A stretch of 64,000 nt of DNA from Massilia sp. PAMC28688 (GTDB lineage: Bacteria > Pseudomonadota > Gammaproteobacteria > Burkholderiales > Burkholderiaceae_D): assembly GCF_019443445.1 (NCBI RefSeq), contig NZ_CP080378.1, forward strand, positions 3,658,001 to 3,722,000, read 5' to 3'. Shown piece after piece: positions 32,910-41,589 of the stretch. Position 1 is the stretch's first letter, and the number at the start of each line of letters is the position of its first letter. The translations under genes were made by a program, and so were the position numbers. The notes under the pieces were generated by a model. It made no database searches. It saw only the letters and a list, made by a program, of their open reading frames with translations, and was not told where the DNA came from.

Positions 32910-33266
32910 ATGAAATCACTACTGCGAATCACTTTGCTGGCTTCCGCGGCGACCGTATCCAGTCTGAGCATGGCGCACGAAGCCAACATGCAGAGCAAGA
33001 AACCCATCGTCAAGACCACGTGCCAGGACTATTTGGCAATGGACGAGGTGCTCAAGCCAAAATTCATTTATTACGTCGTCGGTAATGCGAAGCGCGGCAA
33101 GCCTGAAGCCGTATATTTCGACGTGGATTATGTCGAGAGGATTGTCCCCGCGATTGAAAAGTACTGCCGCGTTCATTTGACGGCTTCGGCCTATCAGAGA
33201 GTTATTGCCGAGAGCATTGCGTCGGAGCCGGACAATCTCGGCGCTGAGATAGCAAAGCCGAAATAA
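32910..33266 (+). CDS. HdeA/HdeB-like periplasmic protein
   Basis: This 118-residue precursor has a signal peptide (cleavage after Met-Ala near residue 22). A Cys38...Cys86 pair sits in the HdeA pattern: Lys-x-x-Cys-x-Asp-Tyr/Phe-Leu-Ala-x-Asp-Glu, and Val-Pro-Ala-Ile-x-x-x-Cys. HdeA-type proteins are acid-activated chaperones of the periplasm. I chose ATG 32910 because it directly precedes the signal peptide and has GGA upstream. The upstream in-frame extension from 32808 looks non-coding. Confidence 0.8.
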   Translation: MKSLLRITLLASAATVSSLSMAHEANMQSKKPIVKTTCQDYLAMDEVLKPKFIYYVVGNAKRGKPEAVYFDVDYVERIVPAIEKYCRVHLTASAYQRVIAESIASEPDNLGAEIAKPK

Positions 33267-33501
33267 GTGCGTTGCCGGGGCGGTCGATCCATCCATTTGG
33301 ATAGCGGCGGCAAGCCCCTGAACCGTTCATGCGCCCGAAGAATAGCGGAGCGTCGTTCCCTTGCTAACCCCGGGCCAGTATGCAGGCCGGTATTGATGAC
33401 ATGGGTTTCCTGGTGCTTTCCATGGTTCGTTGCCACCCATGCGACTGCGCATGAATTCGGATCAAGTAATTGGAATATCAACCAAATTACATGGAGGATT
33501 T

Positions 33502-34011
33502 ATGAACATTATCAGCTCGAGCAAAATTATTAGCGCAACCTTGACAGGCCTACTGCTGGCGTCGGCTCCCGTTTACGCATTCGCGGATGGCATGATTCCC
33601 GAAGAGAAACGCACGTCGGCGCCCCCCAAACAAGCGAAAACCGCGGCGCCGGGCAAAGCAGTTGCCCCAGTGTTCGTGTACATGATGGTACCGGTCGAGG
33701 TGGCTAACAAGGAGGCTGCCAAGTCTGGTTGTTGGGCGCGAATTTATTCTGGAGCCAACTATTCCGGCGACACCATGACACTGACGGGCCCGCTTGCCAT
33801 CGCCGACATGAGCGGCCCGTATGGTCTTGATTGGGACGATAAGGTTGACAGCGTGGTAGTCGGCCCAAAAGCGACGCTCACTGTGTACGACAACGAGTCC
33901 TTCCGCGATCAGGTAGCGGTATTCGGGCCAGGGCGCAGCGTGCCCGACATCAGCAAGCCTTTGGGTTTCTTTGACGAGTTCGCATCAGTCAAACTGACCT
34001 GCGCGCGTTGA
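33502..34011 (+). CDS. Exported beta/gamma-crystallin-like protein
   Basis: This 169-residue precursor has a signal peptide (hydrophobic 9-25, Ala-Phe-Ala cleavage). A Pro/Lys/Ala-rich linker follows, then a domain beginning Gly-Cys-Trp-Ala-Arg-Ile-Tyr-Ser-Gly-Ala-Asn-Tyr-Ser-Gly. Such aromatic-x-x-Gly Greek-key strands, with a Phe-Ala-Ser-Val-Lys end, are characteristic of beta/gamma-crystallin folds, which often bind calcium. Two cysteines (in Gly-Cys-Trp and near the C-terminus) could form a disulfide. GGAGGA precedes the ATG. Confidence 0.7.
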   Translation: MNIISSSKIISATLTGLLLASAPVYAFADGMIPEEKRTSAPPKQAKTAAPGKAVAPVFVYMMVPVEVANKEAAKSGCWARIYSGANYSGDTMTLTGPLAIADMSGPYGLDWDDKVDSVVVGPKATLTVYDNESFRDQVAVFGPGRSVPDISKPLGFFDEFASVKLTCAR

Positions 34012-34178
34012 CAAGCGCGTGGCGCCGGCGTCGCCCTTCTGGACTGTACCCTTGGCAATCATATCCCCTCGGGTCTCAGTTGAGGGATCTGGGGCTGTGA
34101 ACCGCCAGGGGGCTGCCTGAAAGGTCGCTGCTTAGCCTTGGAAAGGAGCTGTCGGGCGCTCAATCAGCTGTCCAGCAG

Positions 34179-34208
34179 CGCTGTATCGGTATCGGTCTCG
34201 GTACAGCG
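34179..34208. repeat. Inverted repeat upstream of the DUF4426-like gene
   Basis: CGCTGTA (34179-34185) and TACAGCG (34202-34208) flank a 16-base spacer made of near-repeats of TCGGTATCGGTC. It lies 29 bases upstream of the ATG and may be an operator. Confidence 0.4.
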
Positions 34209-34236
34209 AGCGCCCACATACTAAAGGATAACGGTT

Positions 34237-34710
34237 ATGACATTCCCTCGCTCCAGTTGTCTGGCCATGGCGCTCACCGTGCTCGGCCTTGGTTTCGCGG
34301 CACCCGCCTGGTCGCAAATGCACCAACAGCAATCCGGATCGTATACTGTGCGTAGTAGTACCGTCGGGTCGGATACGCTCTCCGAAGCCTCGGCCAGGGT
34401 GCATGGCATCGAACGGTCCCCTACCCGTGGCGTTCTGAATGTAACGGTCACGAAAGGCGGGCAGACCGTGCCTGCAACCGTGGCAGTGGTGGCGCGCAAC
34501 CTGACCGGGCGAACTCGCCCGATCGGGGTCAAGGAGACAAATGCGAATGGCTATGTTTCCTACACCGGCGTATACGACTTCGTTCATGGGGAAGTTCTGG
34601 ACTTCACCGTCCGCGCCACCCCGTACGACAGCAAGGAAGTCATCGTCCTAACCTTTCGCGACCGCATGTGGGGCCGTGGCGATCTGCCGGAGACAGCCAC
34701 GCATCGCTAA
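34237..34710 (+). CDS. Exported DUF4426-like protein
   Basis: This 157-residue precursor has a signal peptide (hydrophobic ~8-22, cleavage after Ala-Trp-Ser). The mature part has Ala-Arg-Val-His-Gly-Ile-Glu-Arg-Ser and Gly-Val-Leu-Asn-Val-Thr-Val, then Arg-Asn-Leu-Thr-Gly and a Phe-Thr-Val-Arg-Ala strand. It has the pattern of DUF4426 periplasmic proteins, which have no established function. It is the third small exported protein in a row. Confidence 0.68.
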   Translation: MTFPRSSCLAMALTVLGLGFAAPAWSQMHQQQSGSYTVRSSTVGSDTLSEASARVHGIERSPTRGVLNVTVTKGGQTVPATVAVVARNLTGRTRPIGVKETNANGYVSYTGVYDFVHGEVLDFTVRATPYDSKEVIVLTFRDRMWGRGDLPETATHR

Positions 34711-34797
34711 GCGTTTAGCCCACGACCGGCTTCCCCTGGTGGAGGGACTGGCGAAATCAACGATTTATCGTTGGCCAGTCCGACCGACCTTAATGTT

Positions 34798-35343
34798 TCA
34801 AGTGAAGGTGGTTGGCGCGCCCTGGGTGATCAACCCACCCTTGGCCAGCTTCGGCAAGGCAATGAGACGGGTACCGGCGAGCCTGTCATGCAGGAACTGG
34901 CGATCCTTGTCCAGCAATGCCGTCAGCGCCCACGCCAGCACGTTGGCGCCCAGCAGGGCCAGCTTCATCTTCAGGCTCATGGTCACGAAAAAGCCGATCA
35001 GGATGGCCGGCAGCACAAAGCCCCATGCCAGCACATAGCGCAGGATCGCGGTCTTCATCGGCACCGTGGCGTAGCCCACCTTGACCAGCTTGATGCGCCA
35101 GGTTTTCATGGCCAGCGTGAAACCGCTGCCTGCCCAGGCATGCACAAAATACGCGCCCAGCACGAGGAACAGGGTGATGGCGCCCGCAGCGACCCGAAAT
35201 TCCGCAGCCAGGCGCAAGGTCGCAAACGTGAACACGGTCATTCCCAGCAAGGCAACGGCGGTCGCCAGGAAAGTATCGTAGAGCATGGAAATCAGACGGC
35301 GTTTGATGCTGGGTGTTTCAACAGACGGCTTACTATTTGACAT
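34798..35343 (-). CDS. RDD-family membrane protein
   Basis: This 181-residue protein has the RDD layout: Ile-Lys-Arg-Arg-Leu-Ile-Ser-Met-Leu-Tyr-Asp with its Arg and Asp in the first helix. Three to four membrane segments follow, and the C-terminal Leu-His-Asp-Arg-Leu-Ala-Gly-Thr motif is present. RDD proteins are inner-membrane proteins, mostly of unknown function. It overlaps the upstream DUF3106 gene by 11 bases and ends the sigma-factor operon. Confidence 0.87.
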   Translation of the reverse strand: MSNSKPSVETPSIKRRLISMLYDTFLATAVALLGMTVFTFATLRLAAEFRVAAGAITLFLVLGAYFVHAWAGSGFTLAMKTWRIKLVKVGYATVPMKTAILRYVLAWGFVLPAILIGFFVTMSLKMKLALLGANVLAWALTALLDKDRQFLHDRLAGTRLIALPKLAKGGLITQGAPTTFT

Positions 35344-35854
35344 TGTTTACTGGGGCAGGCTTGATCGGTTCAACCGCGTTCGGCTGGGTTTTTGACGGCA
35401 GGTTGGTAACCTGTTTTCTGGCGGCAGCCTCGGCGGCCAGGCGGCGCTTTTCTTCTTCCGGCAACTGCTGATACTGTTCCCACTGGACCGATTTGGCGCT
35501 CTTGTCGAGCTTTTTGGTGTTGGTGTAGTTCTCGCGTACCACGCGCCGTTCTTCCGGCGTCAAGCGGATCCAGGCGCGCATGCGCTCGTGCACGCGCTGC
35601 TGTTCGTCCGGCTTCATGGTGGAAAAGCGGCTGGCGATGTCCAGCCACTTTTGCTTGCGCAAGCCGTCCATGGCGTCCCATTCCTTGTGCAGGGGTTCCA
35701 GCGCCACCTGCTGGGTACGATCAAGTTCTTTCCACAGGGGCTTGTCCAGCGTGACGGTGGCAGGCGCTGCCTGCCGCGCGGCTGCGGGAACAGTCGTGGC
35801 GGCGATCAAGGTGCCCAGGGCAATGACCAGGAAGGGGAGGCGGAAATTCTTCAT
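35333..35854 (-). CDS. Exported DUF3106 protein
   Basis: This 173-residue precursor has a signal peptide (cleavage after Ala-Ala-Ala near residue 25). The mature protein is helical and charged, with Gln-Gln-Arg-Val-His-Glu-Arg and Leu-Thr-Pro-Glu-Glu-Arg-Arg repeats, then a Pro/Asn/Lys-rich tail. The Leu-Thr-Pro-Glu-Glu repeats recall the LTxxQ periplasmic stress proteins (CpxP/Spy), though homology is not shown. It sits 2 bases after the DUF3619 gene. Confidence 0.82.
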   Translation of the reverse strand: MKNFRLPFLVIALGTLIAATTVPAAARQAAPATVTLDKPLWKELDRTQQVALEPLHKEWDAMDGLRKQKWLDIASRFSTMKPDEQQRVHERMRAWIRLTPEERRVVRENYTNTKKLDKSAKSVQWEQYQQLPEEEKRRLAAEAAARKQVTNLPSKTQPNAVEPIKPAPVNNVK

Positions 35855-35856
35855 CC

Positions 35857-36258
35857 TTATTGCGTGCGCTTTTTCTGTTGTTCGAGGTAGGCGTTAAAGC
35901 CGGTATCGAGGTAGGCGGTCAGGGGCAGTTCGTCGGACAGCACGGCGGCGTCCAGTTCTGCCAGCTCGGCAATACGCTTTTGTTCTTCGTACTGGTAGAT
36001 GCCGGCCAGGCCCGTCACCAAGGCAATCAGGGGAACGGCCACGGCCATGCGGCCAAACATGGACAACGAAAAGAAGGAACCCAGGTTGCCGGCCAGCCTG
36101 CGTTCAGCAATCATGGCGGGCATGTCGGCTTTCTTGCGGGCCAGCGCCGCCTTGCGCGCTGAAGCGAGGCGTTCGCAAGTTGATGGCGGCAAATGATCGG
36201 CATGCTCGTTCAAGGCGTGGCGCACCTTGTAAGCGAAGTTGAGGTCGTCGGAGTTCAT
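35857..36258 (-). CDS. DUF3619 single-pass membrane protein, candidate anti-sigma factor
   Basis: This 133-residue protein has a cytoplasmic-type N-terminus of ~66 residues rich in Arg/Lys/Ala. One membrane segment follows (~70-88, Ala-Val-Ala-Val-Pro-Leu-Ile-Ala-Leu-Val), then a short C-terminal part. It overlaps the ECF sigma-factor gene by 4 bases (ATGA), the classic position of an anti-sigma factor. Topology also fits that role, but DUF3619 has no proven function. Confidence 0.8.
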   Translation of the reverse strand: MNSDDLNFAYKVRHALNEHADHLPPSTCERLASARKAALARKKADMPAMIAERRLAGNLGSFFSLSMFGRMAVAVPLIALVTGLAGIYQYEEQKRIAELAELDAAVLSDELPLTAYLDTGFNAYLEQQKKRTQ

Positions 36259-36824
36259 AGTTTTATTCCCTTGGCTTTCAGCGCTTCGGCCAGTGCATGC
36301 GTTGCACGCGAACAGTGGGTTTTCACACTTCCCTGCGAGCAGCCCATTGCTTCGGCCGTTTCAGCCACGTCCATATCTTGCCAGTAACGCATAAGGAAGG
36401 CTTCCCGTTGACGTGTCGGCAGCTTTTGTACTTCCGCGTCAATGATGGTGAGCGTTTGCATGCGTTCGACCAGATCGGCGCTTGATTCCGCAGCGGCCGA
36501 GCCGTCCTCCGCTTCCAGCGATTCGAGTATATCAAAGTCCTCCTCGCCTCCATCCTTCTTGCCCATGTTGCCAAAGAGGCTGACCCAGGTATTGCGCACT
36601 TTTTCGCGCCGGAAGTAGTCAAGGATGGTGTTTTGCAGGATGCGCTGGAACAGCATGGGCAGCTCGGCCGCCGGCTTGTCGCCGTATTTTTCGGCAAGCT
36701 TGATCATCGCGTCCTGGACGATGTCCAGGGCAGACTCGTCCTTGCGCACGGCGTACACGGCCTGCTTGAAGGCGCGCCGCTCGACATTCTCAAGGAAATC
36801 GGAAAGTTCTTTGTCTGTGGCCAT
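36255..36824 (-). CDS. ECF-type RNA polymerase sigma factor
   Basis: From ATG 36824 the protein has 189 residues. Region 2 (~15-80) includes Asp-Ile-Val-Gln-Asp-Ala-Met and Ile-Leu-Asp-Tyr-Phe-Arg-Arg. A long acidic linker (~85-125, Gly-Gly-Glu-Glu-Asp) precedes region 4 with Leu-Pro-Thr-Arg-Gln-Arg-Glu-Ala-Phe and a helix-turn-helix ending Cys-Ser-Gln-Gly-Ser-Val-Lys-Thr-His. I use 36824 because the 17 upstream codons look non-coding. It heads the operon with DUF3619, DUF3106 and RDD genes. Confidence 0.9.
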   Translation of the reverse strand: MATDKELSDFLENVERRAFKQAVYAVRKDESALDIVQDAMIKLAEKYGDKPAAELPMLFQRILQNTILDYFRREKVRNTWVSLFGNMGKKDGGEEDFDILESLEAEDGSAAAESSADLVERMQTLTIIDAEVQKLPTRQREAFLMRYWQDMDVAETAEAMGCSQGSVKTHCSRATHALAEALKAKGIKL

Positions 36825-37254
36825 GCGACGCAGGGTAGGGGTGGTGCTGCTCGGAAAACTGACGCATGCTAGCAAAGAACGGGTCTTTTTGCATTGAATT
36901 TAGATATAACTTGACCAAAATGGTGCAGCGCGGTAAGGTTAAGACTGCTTTGCCACCCCGAAGCTGTATGGTCACAACGCGACCGGCACATAAGGCCATC
37001 CGCTGCGTGACGTGCTTTCATATGTAGGCAGTTTGCTCCAACCCGTGCCACAAGCGCGAGAGGTTCGCAGTATTCGCTACAGAAACTCACGCCAAACGAG
37101 TTGCGCTGAGCGCCGGTTCGTAATTGTCCCTACGGGAAGTGAAAGATCGACGTGACCGCAGAAAAAGGGGAGCTTGAGCATTGTAGCCAGTACGCGTTCG
37201 TCGTCAGGAAAGAGCATCCGATCACCTCCCAATGGGTTTTGAAAGGAATGTATC
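36825..37254. promoter_or_regulatory. Divergent intergenic region upstream of ilvB and the sigma factor
   Basis: This 430-bp gap must carry both promoters. I found no convincing -35/-10 pair and no branched-chain-rich leader peptide reading toward ilvB, so classical attenuation is not visible. A minus-strand mini-ORF with an exceptional ribosome site occupies 37077-37217. Confidence 0.4.
37077..37217 (-). CDS. Possible small protein (46 aa)
   Basis: Read leftward, GGGAGGTGATC lies 2 bases before ATG 37217. It complements the 16S rRNA 3' end over at least eight bases, unusually perfect. The 46-residue ORF has Leu-Lys-Leu-Pro-Phe-Phe-Cys-Gly-His-Val-Asp-Leu and no known domain. The spacing to the ATG is short, which lowers the chance that it is used. 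Unrecognised. Confidence 0.3.
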   Translation of the reverse strand: MLFPDDERVLATMLKLPFFCGHVDLSLPVGTITNRRSAQLVWREFL

Positions 37255-38982
37255 ATGAACAACGAAACAACAGCTCCCATCACGGGCGCTGAGATTGTAG
37301 TGCGTTGTCTGGCAGAAGAAGGCGTCAAACACGTCTTTGGCTATCCGGGCGGAGCCGTCCTCTACATCTACGACGCCATTTTCAATCAGGATAAATTTCA
37401 GCACGTACTGGTCCGCCACGAACAGGCCGCCATTCACGCTGCCGATGCCTATTCCCGCAGTTCCAATACCGTCGGTGTTGCCCTCGTGACCTCCGGTCCG
37501 GGCGTGACCAATGCCGTCACCGGCCTGTCCACGGCCTACATGGACTCGATTCCGATGGTCGTCATTTCCGGCCAGGTACCCAGCCACGCGATTGGCCAGG
37601 ATGCCTTCCAGGAATGCGATACCGTGGGCATCACGCGCCCCGTCGTCAAGCACAACTTTCTCGTCAAGGACGTGAAAGACCTGGCCGCGACGATGAAAAA
37701 AGCATTCTTTATCGCCAGAACGGGCCGTCCCGGCCCCGTGCTGGTCGATATTCCCAAAGATATCAGCATGCACAAGTGCGTCTACGATTATCCGAAGGAA
37801 ATCGAGATGCGTTCCTACAAGCCGATCGACAAGGGCCACGCCGGCCAGATCCGCAAGGCGGTGCAATTGCTGCTGCAGGCCGAGCGCCCCATGATCTACA
37901 CGGGCGGCGGCGTGATCCTGGCCAATGCGTCGCCCGAGCTGAACAAGCTGGTCGACAAGCTGGGCTTCCCGGTCACCAACACCCTCATGGGCCTGGGCGC
38001 CTATCGCGCCTCGAGCGACAAGTTCGTGGGCATGCCGGGCATGCACGGCACCTACGAAGCAAACATGGCGATGCAGAATTGCGACGTCCTGATTGCCATC
38101 GGCGCCCGCTTTGATGACCGGGTAATCGGCAACCCCAAGCACTTTGCTTCCAACCCGCGCAAGATTATCCACGTGGACATTGATCCGTCATCGATTTCCA
38201 AGCGCGTCAAGGTTGACATCCCCATCGTGGGCAATGTCAAGGAAGTGCTCGTGGAAATGCTGTCCCAGCTCGACGCGGCCGACGCCAAGCCCAACCCGGC
38301 CAACATCCGCGACTGGTGGAAGCAGATCAATGAATGGCGCGGCCGCGACTGCCTCAAATATGCCGATTCCGACCTTGTCATCAAGCCGCAGTCAGTGGTG
38401 GAAAAGGTATGGGACATTACCGGCGGCGATGCCTTTATTACCTCCGACGTGGGCCAGCACCAGATGTGGGCGGCCCAGTACTACAAGTTCGACAAGCCGC
38501 GGCGCTGGATCAATTCCGGCGGCCTGGGCACGATGGGCGTGGGCTTGCCCTACGCCATGGGCGTGCAGATGGCCAACCCTGACGCCACGGTGGCCTGCAT
38601 TACGGGCGAAGGCTCGATCCAGATGTGCATCCAGGAACTGGCTACCTGCAAGCAGTATCACCTGACGCCCAAGATCATCCTGCTCAACAACCGCTTCCTC
38701 GGCATGGTGCGCCAGTGGCAGCAGATCGACTACGGTTCGCGCTATTCCGAGTCCTACATGGATTCGCTGCCGGACTTTTCGATGCTGGCCGAATCCTTCG
38801 GTCACGTGGGCATGAAGATTGAAAAGCCGGGCGACGTGGACGGCGCCCTGCGCGAAGCATTCGGCATGAAGGACCGCCTGGTGTTCATGAACTTCATCAC
38901 CGACCAGTCCGAAAATGTCTGGCCGATGGTCAAGGCAGGCAAGGGCCTGTCCGAAATGCTGCTCGGATCGGAGGACCTGTAA
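37255..38982 (+). CDS. ilvB: Acetolactate synthase, large subunit
   Basis: This 575-residue ThDP enzyme has catalytic Glu56 in Val-Arg-His-Glu-Gln-Ala-Ala and Gly-Tyr-Pro-Gly-Gly-Ala near the N-terminus. Its FAD/central domain is followed by the ThDP motif Gly-Glu-Gly-Ser...Leu-Asn-Asn-Arg. The first Asp of the usual Gly-Asp-Gly is Glu, as I recall from related betaproteobacterial enzymes. It condenses two pyruvates, or pyruvate and 2-oxobutyrate, in valine/leucine/isoleucine synthesis. The stop overlaps the start of ilvH (TAATG). Confidence 0.96.
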   Translation: MNNETTAPITGAEIVVRCLAEEGVKHVFGYPGGAVLYIYDAIFNQDKFQHVLVRHEQAAIHAADAYSRSSNTVGVALVTSGPGVTNAVTGLSTAYMDSIPMVVISGQVPSHAIGQDAFQECDTVGITRPVVKHNFLVKDVKDLAATMKKAFFIARTGRPGPVLVDIPKDISMHKCVYDYPKEIEMRSYKPIDKGHAGQIRKAVQLLLQAERPMIYTGGGVILANASPELNKLVDKLGFPVTNTLMGLGAYRASSDKFVGMPGMHGTYEANMAMQNCDVLIAIGARFDDRVIGNPKHFASNPRKIIHVDIDPSSISKRVKVDIPIVGNVKEVLVEMLSQLDAADAKPNPANIRDWWKQINEWRGRDCLKYADSDLVIKPQSVVEKVWDITGGDAFITSDVGQHQMWAAQYYKFDKPRRWINSGGLGTMGVGLPYAMGVQMANPDATVACITGEGSIQMCIQELATCKQYHLTPKIILLNNRFLGMVRQWQQIDYGSRYSESYMDSLPDFSMLAESFGHVGMKIEKPGDVDGALREAFGMKDRLVFMNFITDQSENVWPMVKAGKGLSEMLLGSEDL

Positions 38983-39473
38983 TGCGCCATATTATTTCTG
39001 TCTTGCTTGAAAACGAAGCCGGTGCGCTCTCGCGTGTGGTGGGCCTGTTCTCGGCACGCGGCTACAACATTGAGACGCTGACCGTGGCCCCGACCGAAGA
39101 CGCCACCTTGTCGCGCATGACCATTGTCACCACGGGTTCGGACGACATCATCGAGCAGATCACCAAGCACCTGAACCGCCTGATCGAGGTGGTGAAAGTG
39201 GTGGACCTGACCGAAGGTGCGCACATCGAACGCGAGCTCATGCTGATCAAGGTGCGCGCCGTGGGCAAGGAACGCGAAGAGATGAAGCGTACGGCGGACA
39301 TCTTCCGCGGGCGCATCATTGACGTGACCGAAAAGACGTACACGGTGGAGCTGACCGGCAACAAGGGCAAGCTTGACGCGTTCATCGATTCGATCGACCG
39401 CGCCTCCATCCTGGAAACGGTGCGCACCGGCGGCTCCGGCATTGGACGCGGCGAGCGCATCCTCAAAGTATAA
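38982..39473 (+). CDS. ilvH: Acetolactate synthase, small (regulatory) subunit
   Basis: The 163-residue protein has an N-terminal ACT domain (Ser-Val-Leu-Leu-Glu-Asn-Glu-Ala-Gly-Ala-Leu-Ser-Arg-Val...Tyr-Asn-Ile-Glu) and a C-terminal ALS_ss domain (Phe-Arg-Gly-Arg-Ile-Ile-Asp-Val). It activates the large subunit and gives valine feedback inhibition. It overlaps ilvB by one base. Confidence 0.96.
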   Translation: MRHIISVLLENEAGALSRVVGLFSARGYNIETLTVAPTEDATLSRMTIVTTGSDDIIEQITKHLNRLIEVVKVVDLTEGAHIERELMLIKVRAVGKEREEMKRTADIFRGRIIDVTEKTYTVELTGNKGKLDAFIDSIDRASILETVRTGGSGIGRGERILKV

Positions 39474-39513
39474 ATAATCTATTTTTGCGCCAAAAAGCGC
39501 ATAAACAATCTAA

Positions 39514-40548
<1,035 letters not shown>

Positions 40549-40699
40549 GCAGTCCCTGTGCTGTCACCGTCCCTGGCCCGCTTTTCGGCGGGGCAGGGCG
40601 GTTCCCGACGGCTAAATTTGCAACTTTTCATGTCAATTAAGCGGCCGAGCCGCAATTCCGGGTAACCTTGGTTCATTGCCAACCATCCGGAGAACCAGA

Positions 40700-41458
40700 A
40701 TGTCGCCTAAAAAAGTCGCCCTTATTGCCAGCATGCTGCTTGCCACCACCCAGGTGCAGGCACAGACGCCGTCCGGCACCCTCGTCATTGTGCCCGCCTT
40801 TGGCGAAGTCACCCAGGCCAACGACCAGGCCGTTGCGACCTTCATGATCGAGGAGCAGGACAAGGACAAGACCGCGGCCGCCTCGCGCGTGAACCAGAAA
40901 ATGAAGCAGGGCACCGAGATCGTGCGCCGCGAGGATCCCCAGGCTAAGCTCAAGACCATGGGTTACTACACCTATCCCGTGTATCCGGAAGACCAGCCGC
41001 TGCCCCATGGCGTGCCCGCCAACCAGAAGCGCGTGGCTACGGGATGGCGCGTGGGCCAGTACCTGGAAGTGAAAACCACGAATATCGGCAACCTGCCCAA
41101 GATGACCGCGGCCGTGCAGAAAGTGCTGGGCTTGAACGGCATCCAGTTTGGCCTGTCCGATGCGGCCACCAGGCAGCTGGACGACAAGCGTATTGCCGCC
41201 ACTTACCAGAATCTGAACGAGCGCATCGCATCGATTGCCCGCGCCATGGGCCGCAAGCCCGGTGAAGGCTTGATCGAAACCGTGGACTTTGAAGGCAGCG
41301 GCAATTATGCCGGCGGCGGCGCCAACGAAGACCGTCCGCAAATGATGGCTGCCATGCGCGGTGCCCCGCAGCAGGAACAGCAAGTGGCCGAACCGAGTTT
41401 CGAGCCCGGTGAAACGACCTTGCAGATGCGTGTGGTCGGCAAGGTCCGCTTCAAATAA
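40700..41458 (+). CDS. Exported SIMPL-domain (DUF541) protein
   Basis: This 252-residue precursor has a signal peptide (cleavage after Val-Gln-Ala near residue 19). A SIMPL-type domain follows, with Ser-Gly-Thr-Leu-Val-Ile-Val-Pro-Ala-Phe-Gly-Glu-Val-Thr at the start and repeated Lys-Met...Gly-Tyr-Tyr-Thr-Tyr segments. Its role is unknown; homologues are periplasmic. ATG 40700 follows GGAG. It separates ilvC from pssA, where many Burkholderiales have psd. Confidence 0.82.
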   Translation: MSPKKVALIASMLLATTQVQAQTPSGTLVIVPAFGEVTQANDQAVATFMIEEQDKDKTAAASRVNQKMKQGTEIVRREDPQAKLKTMGYYTYPVYPEDQPLPHGVPANQKRVATGWRVGQYLEVKTTNIGNLPKMTAAVQKVLGLNGIQFGLSDAATRQLDDKRIAATYQNLNERIASIARAMGRKPGEGLIETVDFEGSGNYAGGGANEDRPQMMAAMRGAPQQEQQVAEPSFEPGETTLQMRVVGKVRFK

Positions 41459-41523
41459 AAATGATTAAGGGAAAGGTAGAGCTCAAGTAATAGTATCCAT
41501 TCGCTATCGTCCGGTGCGCCCTC

Positions 41524-41529
41524 TATAAT
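41524..41529 (+). promoter_or_regulatory. -10 element upstream of pssA
   Basis: A perfect TATAAT lies 61 bases upstream of the pssA ATG. The -35 region around 41500-41506 is weak. This suggests pssA (and perhaps leuA) has its own promoter. Confidence 0.45.
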
Positions 41530-41589
41530 GGGGGCACATGCAAGCGGCCAGCCCAACCGAAGCGACACCATTACTTGAAACGGATATCT

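Noticed and set aside
37300..38982. Gly-Glu-Gly instead of Gly-Asp-Gly in the ThDP motif of IlvB as a sign of inactivity
   Set aside because: I recall the same variant in many betaproteobacterial acetolactate synthases, so it appears to be a lineage trait of active enzymes.
40570..40600. Hairpin after ilvC as an intrinsic terminator
   Set aside because: The stem has a mismatch and no T run follows. It may slow transcription but cannot be called a terminator.
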